64,000 nucleotides of DNA from Limnobacter sp. 130. Its GTDB lineage: Bacteria; Pseudomonadota; Gammaproteobacteria; Burkholderiales; Burkholderiaceae_B. Shown one piece after another: positions 42,366-51,700 of the stretch. The position numbers were made by a program, and so were the translations under genes. The stretch is taken from the NCBI RefSeq assembly GCF_902506325.1, contig NZ_LR732330.1, forward strand, positions 1 to 64,000. The letters are read 5' to 3'. A model generated the notes under the pieces. It was given only the letters and a program-made list of their open reading frames with translations, did not search any database and was not told where the DNA came from. Numbering within the stretch: the first letter of the stretch is position 1; every line of letters starts with the position of its first letter.

Positions 42366-44795
42366 ATGGCGCAGCAAGACGATGATCAACAGGGTGGTTC
42401 AAACGACGACAGCCTGTCGCCCAAGCGTTTAAAAAGGCGCGCATTTTTGTCGGGCCTTGCAGTGGGTGCCGCCACCGTGGGTGTTGCTGCCACTGGCGCG
42501 CATGTGGCCAACAACAAGGCGCGTGCATTGATGACACCCAAAGCCTTGCCCGAGGGTGAGGCTGCGCAGGTTGCCCTTTCGTTTCAGGATTCCCGCCCAG
42601 CCAGCACAAGCAAACCGAAAGCCAAAGCGGGCGCGCCCAATGTGGTGGTCATACTTCTGGACGACTGCGGCTTTTCCGATTTGGGTTGTTACGGCAGCGA
42701 AATTAAAACACCGGCCATAGACACCTTGGCAAAAACAGGTTTGCAGTACACCAACTTTCGCACCTGTTCCATGTGTTCGCCCACGCGCGCATCGTTCCTG
42801 ACGGGTTTGAATCACCATTCAGCCGGCATGGGCTGGCTTGCCGACATTGACGCAGGCTACCCCGGCTACCGGGGCGATTTAACCCATGAAGCAGCCACCC
42901 TGGCTGAGGTGTTGCAGGGTGCAGGTTGGTCTACTTTCCTCAGTGGCAAGTGGCACGTCAACAATGCGCACACCACGGGTGCCAATGGTCCCTATGACAA
43001 TTGGCCGACTCAGCGCGGTTTTGATCGTGCTTACTGGTTTCAGGGGCACTCCACGGATTACTTCAAGCCCTCGGAATTGTTCGATGGCATTGCACCGGTA
43101 GAGCCACCCGATACCCCCGATTATTTCGTGTGCGACGACCTTACCGATCGGGCAATCACCTACATTCGCACCCAGCAAGCATTGGAGCCCGGTCGCCCGT
43201 TCTACCTGCACCTTGCTTTCCCTGGTCCGCATTCACCTTTGCAGGCGCGTGCCCATGAACGTGATGCCTACAAAGGCCAATACGACAAAGGGTGGGATGC
43301 CATACGTGCCGAACGGCTGGAACGGCAAAAAGCGCTTGGCGTGATGCCCGACACAGTTGAATTGCCGCCCCTTTCGTTTGGTTCCGACAGCTGGGACAAA
43401 TTGCCGCAGGCCCACAAGCAGATCACCGCGCGTTACATGGAAGTGTATGCAGGCTTGATGAGCAATATGGATTCAAATATTGCACGCCTGTTGCAAAGCC
43501 TGGATGAACTGGGTGTGCGCGAGAACACCATTGTGGTTTTGTTCTCGGACAACGGCGGCTCCCCGGAAGGTACGCCCACGGGTACACCCAATGTATTCGC
43601 GCCTGCCTTTGGTCGTCCAATTCCTGTCGAAGAAGCCGCGCAGTTGTACGATGTGCTGGGCGAAGAGGGCACCTTCCCGCATTACCCCATGGGTTGGGCC
43701 AGTGCATCGAACACACCATTCAAAATGTACAAACAATATGCCCACCTGGGCGGTGTGGCCGATCCGCTGATCGTAAGCTGGCCAAAAGGAATTGCTGCGC
43801 AGGGCGAATTGCGTAACAACTTCGTGCATGTGGTGGATTTGTTTCCCACCTTGCTGGAAGCCACAGGCGTTGAACGCCCGGCGGTGTACAAAGGCCAGCC
43901 ACAAAAACCCATCGAGGGGCAAAGTGTACTGCCCACATTCGGCAAAGCCGATAGCCCAACCCGCACGGAACAGTATTTCGAGTTGGGCGGTCACCGTGCC
44001 TACATGGAGAATAACTGGCGAGCCGTGGCGCGCCACACGCGCGGCAAGCCTTTCGACGACGATGTGTGGGAACTCTACGATTTAAGCAAAGACCCGGCCG
44101 AGGGCGTTGACCTGGCCAGCCAGTTCCCCGAGGTGGTTGAGCGCCTAAAAAGCAAATGGTTAAAAGCTGCGCAACAGCACAATGTGCTGCCACTGGACGA
44201 TCGCAACCTGGTGCTGCGCCTGGTGCAAGACAGGCAAGAAAAAGGCCTGCGTGCACGCTGGGATTTTTACCCGCCCGTGGAGCGTTTGGCACGCGACGTG
44301 GCACCGATTGTATGTGGTTTGTCCCACACCATTGAACTGGATTGTGAGCGCACCAAGGACGCTGGCGATGGCGTGTTGCTGGCGCAAGGAGCCAAGTATG
44401 CTGGCTGGGTGTTGTACATCCAGAACGGAAAGCTGTTTTATGAGCAAAGCCTGGTGCCGTATGTTGAGCGAATTGAATCGAATGCCGTATTGCCCGAAGG
44501 GAAACTGAAAATCAAATACCAGCAACGCATGACAGCCCGACCCTTTGATGGTGAGGGCGCCTTGTTTGTCAACGGTCAACAGGTGGCCAAGCACACTTTC
44601 AAGCGCGTGCTGTTTTCAACCAGTTACGATGGCTTTACTGTGGGTTCCGATCTGGGCAACCAGGTGTCGACCCGGTACAGCGGCCCCAATCCTTTTCAGG
44701 GCAAGTTGGGCAAAGTGACAATTGATGTCGATACCAGTAAAGTCAACCCGGTTGAAATGCTGCGCTTTTTAAGCCAAATGGGACTGAATGTTTAG
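42366..44795 (+). CDS. Tat-exported Cys-type arylsulfatase
   Basis: An 809-residue sulfatase. The leader has a twin-arginine motif (KRLKRRAFLSGLAVGAATVG), so it is folded and modified in the cytoplasm before Tat export. The formylglycine motif is MCSPTRASFLTG, with Cys137 as the residue to be converted (C-x-P-x-R type). Metal ligands are in VVILLDDCGFSDLG and VLFSDNGGSPEG, and GKWH is conserved. A ~200-residue beta-rich C-terminal domain follows the core. The overlapping downstream gene encodes its activating enzyme. I start at ATG 42366 (GGGGA upstream) rather than GTG 42354. The sulfate ester substrate is unknown. Confidence 0.92.
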   Translation: MAQQDDDQQGGSNDDSLSPKRLKRRAFLSGLAVGAATVGVAATGAHVANNKARALMTPKALPEGEAAQVALSFQDSRPASTSKPKAKAGAPNVVVILLDDCGFSDLGCYGSEIKTPAIDTLAKTGLQYTNFRTCSMCSPTRASFLTGLNHHSAGMGWLADIDAGYPGYRGDLTHEAATLAEVLQGAGWSTFLSGKWHVNNAHTTGANGPYDNWPTQRGFDRAYWFQGHSTDYFKPSELFDGIAPVEPPDTPDYFVCDDLTDRAITYIRTQQALEPGRPFYLHLAFPGPHSPLQARAHERDAYKGQYDKGWDAIRAERLERQKALGVMPDTVELPPLSFGSDSWDKLPQAHKQITARYMEVYAGLMSNMDSNIARLLQSLDELGVRENTIVVLFSDNGGSPEGTPTGTPNVFAPAFGRPIPVEEAAQLYDVLGEEGTFPHYPMGWASASNTPFKMYKQYAHLGGVADPLIVSWPKGIAAQGELRNNFVHVVDLFPTLLEATGVERPAVYKGQPQKPIEGQSVLPTFGKADSPTRTEQYFELGGHRAYMENNWRAVARHTRGKPFDDDVWELYDLSKDPAEGVDLASQFPEVVERLKSKWLKAAQQHNVLPLDDRNLVLRLVQDRQEKGLRARWDFYPPVERLARDVAPIVCGLSHTIELDCERTKDAGDGVLLAQGAKYAGWVLYIQNGKLFYEQSLVPYVERIESNAVLPEGKLKIKYQQRMTARPFDGEGALFVNGQQVAKHTFKRVLFSTSYDGFTVGSDLGNQVSTRYSGPNPFQGKLGKVTIDVDTSKVNPVEMLRFLSQMGLNV

Positions 44796-45603
44796 CAATC
44801 ATGTTGTGCTCTCGGGTGGCGATTTTTGCATGGGATCGAATCGCCACTATCCTGAGGAACGCCCCGAGCGCACCGCAAGTGTGGCTGAGTTTGCAATCGA
44901 TGTTTTTCCCGTGTGCAATTCAGATTTCGCAGCGTTTATTGACGCGACTCGTTACATCACCCAAGCCGAGCGTCAGGGGCACTCACATGTGTTTCAAATG
45001 ACTCAAAGTCCTGTGCCTTTGAACAATCCCGACCTGTGGTGGAAAGCGGAGCAGGGCGCATGCTGGCACAACCCGCGCCCTGGCCAGAAATTGCCCGCTG
45101 ACTTTGATCAGCACCCCGTGGTACACATTGCCCTTGAAGACGCCAAAGCTTATGCGGCCTGGGCAGGCGGAAGGCTGCCCACGGAAGCAGAATGGGAGTT
45201 TGCGGCACGCGGTGGCTTGGGCAACACTGAATTTGCCTGGGGTGATGAATTTGCACCCGCCGGCAAACGCATGGCGCAGGTGTGGCAGGGGGCTTTCCCA
45301 TGGTATTTCGCCCCGGGCGGCATACCTGCCACTGTGGCAGTGGGTCAATTCCCGGCCAATGGGTATGGTTTGCACGACATGATTGGCAATGTGTGGGAAT
45401 GGACACAAACCGCTTTTACAGCTCCTTCCGCTTGCTGTTCATGTAGCCCGCAACAAGATGCACACACCTTGTTCACCCTGAAAGGTGGCTCGCACCTGTG
45501 CGCTGCTGAGTATTGCCTGCGCTACCGGCCCGCCGCACGCATTGGTGTGGCAGGTGCCAGCAGCACCTCGCACATTGGTTTCCGCTGCGTTTCCAGCCGC
45601 TGA
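44788..45603 (+). CDS. Formylglycine-generating enzyme (sulfatase maturase)
   Basis: A 271-residue SUMF1/EgtB-fold protein. It starts with FCMGSNRHYPEERPER. The core includes GGRLPTEAEWEFAARGG and NGYGLHDMIGNVWEWT. The C-terminal active-site motif is GGSHLCAAEYCLRYRPAAR, with the paired catalytic Cys238 and Cys243 as in aerobic copper-dependent FGE, then TSHIGFRCV. It oxidises the sulfatase Cys to C-alpha-formylglycine. It overlaps the sulfatase gene by 8 bases, making a dedicated enzyme-substrate pair. The short insert with CCSCSP (about 215) is not in the usual FGE core. Confidence 0.93.
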   Translation: MFSNHVVLSGGDFCMGSNRHYPEERPERTASVAEFAIDVFPVCNSDFAAFIDATRYITQAERQGHSHVFQMTQSPVPLNNPDLWWKAEQGACWHNPRPGQKLPADFDQHPVVHIALEDAKAYAAWAGGRLPTEAEWEFAARGGLGNTEFAWGDEFAPAGKRMAQVWQGAFPWYFAPGGIPATVAVGQFPANGYGLHDMIGNVWEWTQTAFTAPSACCSCSPQQDAHTLFTLKGGSHLCAAEYCLRYRPAARIGVAGASSTSHIGFRCVSSR

Positions 45604-45674
45604 CCCGATGCTGGATTGAATTTTTTCCCGGATTCACAGTCCATTCATTTCAACAACAAGAAATGGAGCCGTGA

Positions 45675-46376
45675 ATGAATTCCAAGAGTTTGATTGACCA
45701 ACTGTTGAAAGCTGGCACTGACATGATCCAGGGCGGCAGTGGTGGTGCGTCCAGACCCTCCGCTGGCAGCAATACGCAGATGAGAGACATGTTGGTTGGC
45801 GCAGGTGGTGGCGCTGCCGCCACGGCAGCATTGGGCATGCTCTTGGGCAACAAACGCCACAAAAAAATGGCGGGCAAAGTAGTTACTTACGGTGGTTTGG
45901 CGGCTTTGGGCGTGTTGGCTTACAAAGCGTATGGCAACTGGCAACAGCAGCAGGGCAATATTGCAGCCACACGCGAGCCGCAAACCGTTGATCGTTTGCC
46001 AGAACCGCAAGTTGAACAGCACAGCCAGGCTATATTGCGGGCGTTGATTGGCGCTGCAAAAGCCGACGGTCACATTGATGCGAAAGAGCGCCAGCTCATA
46101 GACGGTGAAATTGCAAAAATTACCAATGATCCCCAACTTCAACGCTGGTTTGATCAGGAAATGAACAAGCCCTTGGATCCGCTGGAAATAGCGAGCTATG
46201 CAACAACGCCTGAGTTGGCTGCTGAAATGTTTCTGGCCAGTGTATTGGTGGTGGATGAAGAAAGCTTTATGGAACGCAGTTACCTGCAAGAACTGGCCAA
46301 GCAATTGCGGCTAGATCCTGCGCTGGAAGTGGAGTTGCGCGCGCAGGTAGAGCAGGCGAAAAAAACGGCCGCTTAA
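45675..46376 (+). CDS. DUF533/TerB-like membrane-associated protein
   Basis: A 233-residue protein. The first ~75 residues are Gly/Ala-rich with a possible membrane helix (VGAGGGAAATAALGMLLG, then GGLAALGVLAYKAY). Residues ~115-233 form an all-helical TerB-like domain (ILRALIGAAKADGHIDAKERQLI, then VDEESFMERSYLQELAKQL). This layout matches DUF533 proteins, which are inner-membrane associated. The TerB domain may bind metal through its acidic residues. A single gene after the FGE gene, with its 3' end inside the terminator of the convergent fadL-type gene. Confidence 0.82.
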   Translation: MNSKSLIDQLLKAGTDMIQGGSGGASRPSAGSNTQMRDMLVGAGGGAAATAALGMLLGNKRHKKMAGKVVTYGGLAALGVLAYKAYGNWQQQQGNIAATREPQTVDRLPEPQVEQHSQAILRALIGAAKADGHIDAKERQLIDGEIAKITNDPQLQRWFDQEMNKPLDPLEIASYATTPELAAEMFLASVLVVDEESFMERSYLQELAKQLRLDPALEVELRAQVEQAKKTAA

Positions 46377-46386
46377 AGCGACCGTT
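46358..46386 (-). terminator. Intrinsic terminator of the FadL-type gene
   Basis: On the minus strand AACGG-T-CGCT pairs with AGCG-G-CCGTT around a 3-base loop, followed by a T run (positions 46364 down to 46358). It overlaps the last codons of the convergent DUF533 gene. Confidence 0.7.
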
Positions 46387-46420
46387 CAAGTTACTGCTTT
46401 CAGGGTGTTTTTATTAACAC

Positions 46421-47899
46421 TTAAAACTTTTGAATCAAACTGAACGACACGAAATCAGCGTCCAGGTCGGCAATGCCTTTGAACTCACCGCCAGACACTT
46501 CACGTGGTCTGACCTGGTCGTTGTTACCTACCACACTGGCGTCTACGTCGATAATGCCGTAGGCCGCCGAAATGGTAGTGTCCCGGCTTGGTGTGAAGCT
46601 TGCGCCAATACCGTAAAAGCGACGGTCGTTGTCAGGAAGAATCGGAATACGAAGATCGTCGCCCACCACGCCATTTTCCATGCCGTAGCCAGCATGCAAG
46701 GTGAGTCGCTTGAAGGCCCTGTAGTTCATGCCCACGCGATAAGCGTGCGCAACCTGGAAGTTCTGTGGGACCTCTTGGATCACGCGGCCAGTTGCCACGC
46801 GTTCATAACGCAGGAAAGTCTCGGTGTAATCCTGGTAGGTGTAGGTCGCCATCAAGTCCAGCTTCGGGCTGTAGTGGTGGAACAGCGAAATGCGGAATTC
46901 ATCCGGGAAAATAACACTTTGCCGAGCCTGCTGCTGAGGTTGAAGGTCACCAGCCGCTTGAGGGCCATTGATGCCCAGAATTGGGCCAGCCAACGTGACC
47001 AAACCACCATTCAAAAACTCTCTGAACGCTGCTGTGTCCGCATTTTCATTGATGGTCAGCTCGCCTTGGTTACCATTGAATCGGGTTTTGGGGCGATAAG
47101 AGGCACCAATCCGCGTGCGATCCGTCGGTTCCCACAACAAGCCAGCCTGCGCGTTGAATGCCCAGCCAAAAATTCTCAGCTTGCCGTCAGTTTCGCCAGG
47201 GACGGGGGGCGCTTGTCCGAGGGCTGCCGCGGTATCAAGGGCTGCCAGCGTTCCGGGTGGTCCAAGCTTGCTCACCGCGTCGCGGAAGTTCACACGCAGT
47301 TTGATTGACTGGAAATAACGTTCATAAGATCCGTTGGCACCAATCGACAATGTGGGCGTCAACTTGTAGCCAAAACCCAGGTTGAGTCGAGTCACTTTCA
47401 GATCACTTTCCCGACCCGAACCACGGCCAGGGTAATCTTCGCGGTAGCGTGTCAGCAAGCCGTGTGAGCCTGATGCGCTAAAACCCACCACCAGCTTCGG
47501 ACTCACAGGAATAGCTACAAAAAGGCCAGGGATAAACAGGGCTGAGTCGTAGCCGTCTTTGCGAGAAAAGAATTCGCCAGCGGAACCCTCACGGCCATCG
47601 TCCGTGGGCGGGCCATCGTTGTTTTGAGTTGAGGTGTAATCGTTGTCAAAAGTGGCAATGCTGGCCACGTTCAACACTTCAATTCGTTTAAATCGGGTTA
47701 ATGCAGCCGGATTGAAGAAAATGACCGATGCATCCGAAGCCTCGGCCGCCTGGCCGGCACCCGCGGTCGCGATACCCATCGTGCTTTGATTGTCGTTGGC
47801 TGTACCGCCTGCAATGGCTTGCTGGCTAAGCGAAAACGCCGTGATTGAAAATGCCACGGCACAGGCTCTCCGAAGGGAGCTTTGCTGCAAAAACACCAT
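46421..47899 (-). CDS. FadL/OmpP1/TodX-family outer-membrane channel
   Basis: A 492-residue OMP: the signal peptide ends QAIAGG. The N-terminal hatch shows GTANDNQSTMGIATAGAGQAAEASDASVIFFNPAALTRF, typical of the family (NPAAL). The ~14-stranded barrel includes GFGYKLTPTLSIGANGSYERYF, and the terminal strand DADFVSFSLIQKF ends in Phe. It passes hydrophobic molecules (fatty acids, aromatics, alkanes) across the outer membrane by lateral diffusion. Single gene with its own terminator. It supports the hydrophobic-substrate theme of this region. Confidence 0.92.
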   Translation of the reverse strand: MVFLQQSSLRRACAVAFSITAFSLSQQAIAGGTANDNQSTMGIATAGAGQAAEASDASVIFFNPAALTRFKRIEVLNVASIATFDNDYTSTQNNDGPPTDDGREGSAGEFFSRKDGYDSALFIPGLFVAIPVSPKLVVGFSASGSHGLLTRYREDYPGRGSGRESDLKVTRLNLGFGYKLTPTLSIGANGSYERYFQSIKLRVNFRDAVSKLGPPGTLAALDTAAALGQAPPVPGETDGKLRIFGWAFNAQAGLLWEPTDRTRIGASYRPKTRFNGNQGELTINENADTAAFREFLNGGLVTLAGPILGINGPQAAGDLQPQQQARQSVIFPDEFRISLFHHYSPKLDLMATYTYQDYTETFLRYERVATGRVIQEVPQNFQVAHAYRVGMNYRAFKRLTLHAGYGMENGVVGDDLRIPILPDNDRRFYGIGASFTPSRDTTISAAYGIIDVDASVVGNNDQVRPREVSGGEFKGIADLDADFVSFSLIQKF

Positions 47900-48102
47900 T
47901 GGTCTGTCTCCTGGCTCCGACGTGCCGAGTCGCTGTGCGCCCGACTTCGAGTGTCGTGAGTTTTTTGCTGGTTGTTCTTAAAATTTTACTAGGTAGTTTC
48001 GTTGAATAATACTTGAGTAAAGACCCTATGTTTACAACGATTAACATTGATACACGTGGAAATGTAACTCAGATTCAATCAATCGTTCAAATTTTTTTTT
48101 AT

Positions 48103-48933
48103 TTAAACCAGGGACAGTCGTTCTTTCCACAACTTCATAGAGGCGTCCATATTGGTCTGCATGGGGTGGAAGCCGGGTTTGTAGAAACAAAGCAGGTCAG
48201 GAATCATCTTGCGGAAAAGGCCTTTGCGCCCCAAGTACAGGTCAGCGCATTTCAACCATGATTTTGCGTTATACAGTTCTCCGTCTTGTTTCATGCAGCT
48301 TAGCGTGGCGGCCAATACCACGGGCCCGATTGCGATTGACACGATTGTCATGGCTACGGCGCGTTGGAGATAAGTGCCCCCCACCGCTTTGTGCGTATCG
48401 AAGGCAACAGCACGGTGCTCACTTTCTTCCATGGCATGCCAGTAGATCAGGTTCTTGATGGTTGGATCGACAATCATCGTGTGAAATTCTTCACTTTTCA
48501 TGATGTGTTCGGCAATCACAGCAGTGTAATGTTCAACCGCCGCAGTACCCGCCAGTCGGGCTTTTACCGACAGTAATCTGTTTAAGCGTTTGCGCGCCCA
48601 GCGTGTGCGGGCGTCCCAACCGTTTACATTGATTCCTTGGTGTTTCAGTTCGGCATTGGCCTGCAAATGTTCTTTGCCGTGCATGGCTTCTTGACCGATG
48701 AATGCGCTTATCTCTCTTAGCAGTGCCTCGTCTTTTACCCACTTTTTAGCGTCTCGAACCGCGTCCACGAAGAATTGCTCGCCTTCAGGAAAATAAGCTT
48801 GAAAGGCGGTCCAAACGTGGCTACTGGCTGGGTCGTTGTTCACAAAATGCCGATTGATGTTGGAGAAATCAAAATCCATTCGACGAACAGGAAAGCTCGA
48901 ACCTTTCTGGTGAATAGAAACAGGTGTACGCAT
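48103..48933 (-). CDS. Metal-dependent hydrolase-like protein (PF10118 type)
   Basis: A 276-residue protein. Start ATG 48933 is set by GGAGG five bases before it. Helical core with EAMHGKEHLQANAEL, HYTAVIAEHIM, and WHAMEESEHRAVAFD: the spaced His and Glu residues (HGKEH, EESEH) fit a di-metal site as in the family once called predicted metal-dependent hydrolase. A hydrophobic stretch near 195-215 (AVAMTIVSIAIGPVVLAA) could be membrane-bound. The reaction is unknown. It lies downstream of the PaaX-type gene on the same strand, with a palindrome between them. Confidence 0.75.
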   Translation of the reverse strand: MRTPVSIHQKGSSFPVRRMDFDFSNINRHFVNNDPASSHVWTAFQAYFPEGEQFFVDAVRDAKKWVKDEALLREISAFIGQEAMHGKEHLQANAELKHQGINVNGWDARTRWARKRLNRLLSVKARLAGTAAVEHYTAVIAEHIMKSEEFHTMIVDPTIKNLIYWHAMEESEHRAVAFDTHKAVGGTYLQRAVAMTIVSIAIGPVVLAATLSCMKQDGELYNAKSWLKCADLYLGRKGLFRKMIPDLLCFYKPGFHPMQTNMDASMKLWKERLSLV

Positions 48934-48990
48934 GACAGCCTCCACTGGGTCTTGTTCGTCATTACCATCAATGACGTTGACAGTTGTGGA

Positions 48991-49002
48991 TGTAATATTA
49001 CA
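48991..49002. promoter_or_regulatory. 12-bp palindrome TGTAATATTACA
   Basis: A perfect palindrome ~58 bases upstream of the metal-dependent hydrolase-like gene and just after the PaaX-type gene. It overlaps a possible -10 region (TAATAT) on either strand and may be an operator for the hydrolase gene. Confidence 0.4.
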
Positions 49003-49043
49003 GATATGGAATTAAAAGTAAAGCGGTGTAATGAAGTGCTTTT

Positions 49044-49853
49044 TTAGATCACTTCTTCGTCTTTCAAAATGCGCAGTTGCAACTCACGCCACACCCGGGT
49101 GCCGGTTTCATCAAAGCGCAGCACACTTTCAAAGAATTGTTGCCGTGCAGCAGCGTTCACCCATTCAGCCGGAAGCAGGGGGTCGCGGCGCACCTCATAA
49201 ATAGCCTGACTGCCCACCAGGTAGGCGTCTCGGGCAGCCTTTTCAAGTTTCATGCGTGAATAGCCCTGCATCCAGTCATTCAGTTTTTTGGTGTGGCTTA
49301 AATACAGTTTTTCAAGTTTTCGGGTATCCCAAAGCTTTTGAATCGATTTGAGTTGCGTGGGGTTGGCCGGAGTTAGTTCAAAAGCAAGAACCTGTTTTTC
49401 AACGCCTTGCGCCAGCAGTTTTTCCTGAACGCCCACCAAGCCCAGGTTTAAATTGGCAGGGCGCAAGAACAAGCCTTGTTCATATTCCCGAAAGCCAAGC
49501 AGTGCCAGGGCTTTTTCTCGAATCTGCAATTGTTTCCGATTGCTGCGGCCAAGGTGTGCCGTAAACACTGCATAGAAATTGCCATGCCATGCGCAGGTGG
49601 CGGTTAGCCTGCTGCTCCAGCCTTGAATGTCTTGCCCTGTAAATGCGGCTTGTTTGCCCAGGGTATAAATGCCCCGGCCAGCAGATTTCAATTGGCCTTC
49701 GGCAACCAGGCGAGCCATGGCCACACGCGCGCTGTTCTCAGAAACACCGAACAGGCTGCAAGCCAGCACAATGTGTGCTGCTTTTACTTGACGGCCCTTG
49801 CCAGCCAACATCAAGCCAAGAATCAATTGTTTTGGGGAAGCGTTTGTTTTCAC
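49044..49853 (-). CDS. PaaX-family transcriptional regulator
   Basis: A 269-residue regulator: the N-terminal winged helix contains LFGVSENSARVAMARLVAEGQLKSAGRGIYTLG (about 34-66), as in PaaX repressors. The central part includes WHGNFYAVF, and C-terminal helices follow (RMKLEKAARDAYLVG). PaaX-type proteins respond to aryl- or acyl-CoA and repress catabolic operons. It is divergent from the esterase-SDR-hydrolase operon across a 154-base gap, which it probably controls. The start GTG 49853 has only a weak ribosome-binding site. Confidence 0.82.
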   Translation of the reverse strand: MKTNASPKQLILGLMLAGKGRQVKAAHIVLACSLFGVSENSARVAMARLVAEGQLKSAGRGIYTLGKQAAFTGQDIQGWSSRLTATCAWHGNFYAVFTAHLGRSNRKQLQIREKALALLGFREYEQGLFLRPANLNLGLVGVQEKLLAQGVEKQVLAFELTPANPTQLKSIQKLWDTRKLEKLYLSHTKKLNDWMQGYSRMKLEKAARDAYLVGSQAIYEVRRDPLLPAEWVNAAARQQFFESVLRFDETGTRVWRELQLRILKDEEVI

Positions 49854-50007
49854 GGAATTTTTTATTAAATTGGAGGTAATAGTCTAACTTGTTGCAGGGT
49901 GGGGTGGTTGGCTGGGGCTGCCGCCTGCTGCAAATTCGCTATATTGAAGAAAATAACAAAAACAGCGTAAATGGAATTGCGCTGTCACATTCGGAGACCC
50001 TGCACTC

Positions 50008-50919
50008 ATGAACCCGATTCAGTTTGTGGCCGAGAAAGCTGTTCGCGCAACATTGCGCAGCACCTTCAAAGCGCCCGGTAAACTTCCTATTCCACTCAGT
50101 TGGCTGGCTGCCACCATGAATGCCGGTGCACCGCTATTCAAAGTACGGCCCGATGCTCGCGTTGAGTATCTGGAGCTGGGTACCTGCATGTGTGCACTGG
50201 TTCGCCCAGCCAATGCGCACACCGACCAAGTGTTGTTGCACATGCATGGTGGGGCATTTTTCGCAGGCTCGCTTGAGACGCATTTGCCCCTGGCCAGTGA
50301 ACTTGCTGTTCGGTGCAATGCCCGTGTATTTTTACTGGATTACCGGCTTGCTCCCCAAAATCCATATCCAGCTGCACTGGAAGATGGAATGGCTGCGTAT
50401 CAGGCTTTGCTGGATCTGGATGTGAATCCGCAAAACATGACATTGATAGGCGATTCTGCAGGCGCGGCACATATATTGTCGATGGCCATTTATGCGCGTA
50501 ACGAAGGCATTCCTCTGCCGGCTGGCCTGGTGATGATTTCCCCGTTTGTTGACATGACATTGACTTCAGACTCCATTCAAAACCGGGCCAAGGCCGACCC
50601 CATGTTAAGCGTGGTGCCCTTGCAGCGGGGTGTCAGTGCGTATTGTGGCGAGATACTGCCGGCTGACCCAAGTGTGTCACCCGTATTTGCTGAACTTGAT
50701 GATTTGCCGCCCATGTTGATTCAAGTGGGTAGCGACGAAATTTTGCTGGATGATGCTTTATTGCTCGAACAGCGCGCCCAAGCCGCTGGCGTACAAGTAA
50801 GCTGCACTGTGCACGAAGGCATGTGGCACAACTTTCAAATGTTCAGTGCCTTTGTGGAAAAAGCCGATAAAGCCTTGTGGGCGATCGCCGATTTTGTGAG
50901 AAGAGGGGAAGATGAATGA
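50008..50919 (+). CDS. Alpha/beta-hydrolase, hormone-sensitive-lipase family
   Basis: A 303-residue esterase: oxyanion motif MHGGAFFAGS (HGG, ~78-87), DYRLAPQNPYPAALEDG, the nucleophile in GDSAGAAH (Ser ~153), catalytic Asp in GSDEILLDD and His in HEGMWHNFQMF. The layout is HSL-type (family IV). It hydrolyses short- to medium-chain esters and is cytoplasmic, with no signal peptide. CGGAGACC lies before ATG 50008. It heads a three-gene operon: its stop overlaps the SDR start by 4 bases. It may hydrolyse esters made by Baeyer-Villiger oxidation, which is inference. Confidence 0.9.
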   Translation: MNPIQFVAEKAVRATLRSTFKAPGKLPIPLSWLAATMNAGAPLFKVRPDARVEYLELGTCMCALVRPANAHTDQVLLHMHGGAFFAGSLETHLPLASELAVRCNARVFLLDYRLAPQNPYPAALEDGMAAYQALLDLDVNPQNMTLIGDSAGAAHILSMAIYARNEGIPLPAGLVMISPFVDMTLTSDSIQNRAKADPMLSVVPLQRGVSAYCGEILPADPSVSPVFAELDDLPPMLIQVGSDEILLDDALLLEQRAQAAGVQVSCTVHEGMWHNFQMFSAFVEKADKALWAIADFVRRGEDE

Positions 50920-51695
50920 AGCAGTGGGCATTGGTGACAGGTTCGTCGTCTGGTATTGGTTTGCATTTGGCCGAGTGTTTTGCAAAAGACGGAATTTCCT
51001 TGGTGCTCAGTGCACGCAATGAGGCCAAGCTTGCAGAGTTGGCTGCAGACTGGATGGGCAAATACAAAGTCGATGTAATCGTGATTGCCTCCGATTTATC
51101 CAAACCCAATGCGGCAAGTGAATTGATTGCCAAGGTGAAAGCACACAACATTGAACTGAACTACTTGGTGAACAATGCGGGCGTGGGCACCTATGGTTTG
51201 TTCAAAGACACGCCCGTTGAAGACACCACCAGCATGTTGCGCCTGAACATGGACGCACTCACCGTGTTGTGCAGTGGCTTCATGCCCGATTTGCTCAACA
51301 CCCGCGGAAAAATTCTGAACGTGGCTTCAACTGCAGCATTTCAGCCCGGCCCTTACATGGCAGCTTATTACGCTACCAAGGCGTATGTGCTTAGTTTTAG
51401 CGAAGCGCTGGCCGAAGAGTTGGCAGACAGCGGTGTGGCTGTGTGCACCTTGTGCCCCGGCCCAACTGCATCGGGTTTTCAGGCTGAAGCCAATATGCAG
51501 AAGTCAGCCCTGGTTCAAGGCAAACGCATGCCAAGCTCCGAGGATGTCGCTGTGAAAGGCTACGCTGCCATGAAGCGAAACCAGCGTGTGTACATTCACG
51601 GCGCCTTGAACTGGACCATGGCCCAAAGCATTCGCTTCACGCCACGCAGCTGGGCCACCAAGGTGGTGAAGTTCATCTCAAAACCTGCGGCTTGA
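50916..51695 (+). CDS. Short-chain dehydrogenase/reductase
   Basis: A 259-residue SDR: TGSSSGIG (residues 7-14), VNNAGVG, Ser in LNVASTAAF and Y-Y-A-T-K. SARNEAK after beta-2 is NADP-type, and the fold is of the DltE/YqjQ kind. It overlaps the esterase gene (ATGA). It probably handles the alcohol or keto product within the same pathway; the substrate is unknown. Confidence 0.88.
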   Translation: MKQWALVTGSSSGIGLHLAECFAKDGISLVLSARNEAKLAELAADWMGKYKVDVIVIASDLSKPNAASELIAKVKAHNIELNYLVNNAGVGTYGLFKDTPVEDTTSMLRLNMDALTVLCSGFMPDLLNTRGKILNVASTAAFQPGPYMAAYYATKAYVLSFSEALAEELADSGVAVCTLCPGPTASGFQAEANMQKSALVQGKRMPSSEDVAVKGYAAMKRNQRVYIHGALNWTMAQSIRFTPRSWATKVVKFISKPAA

Positions 51696-51700
51696 ACGCT

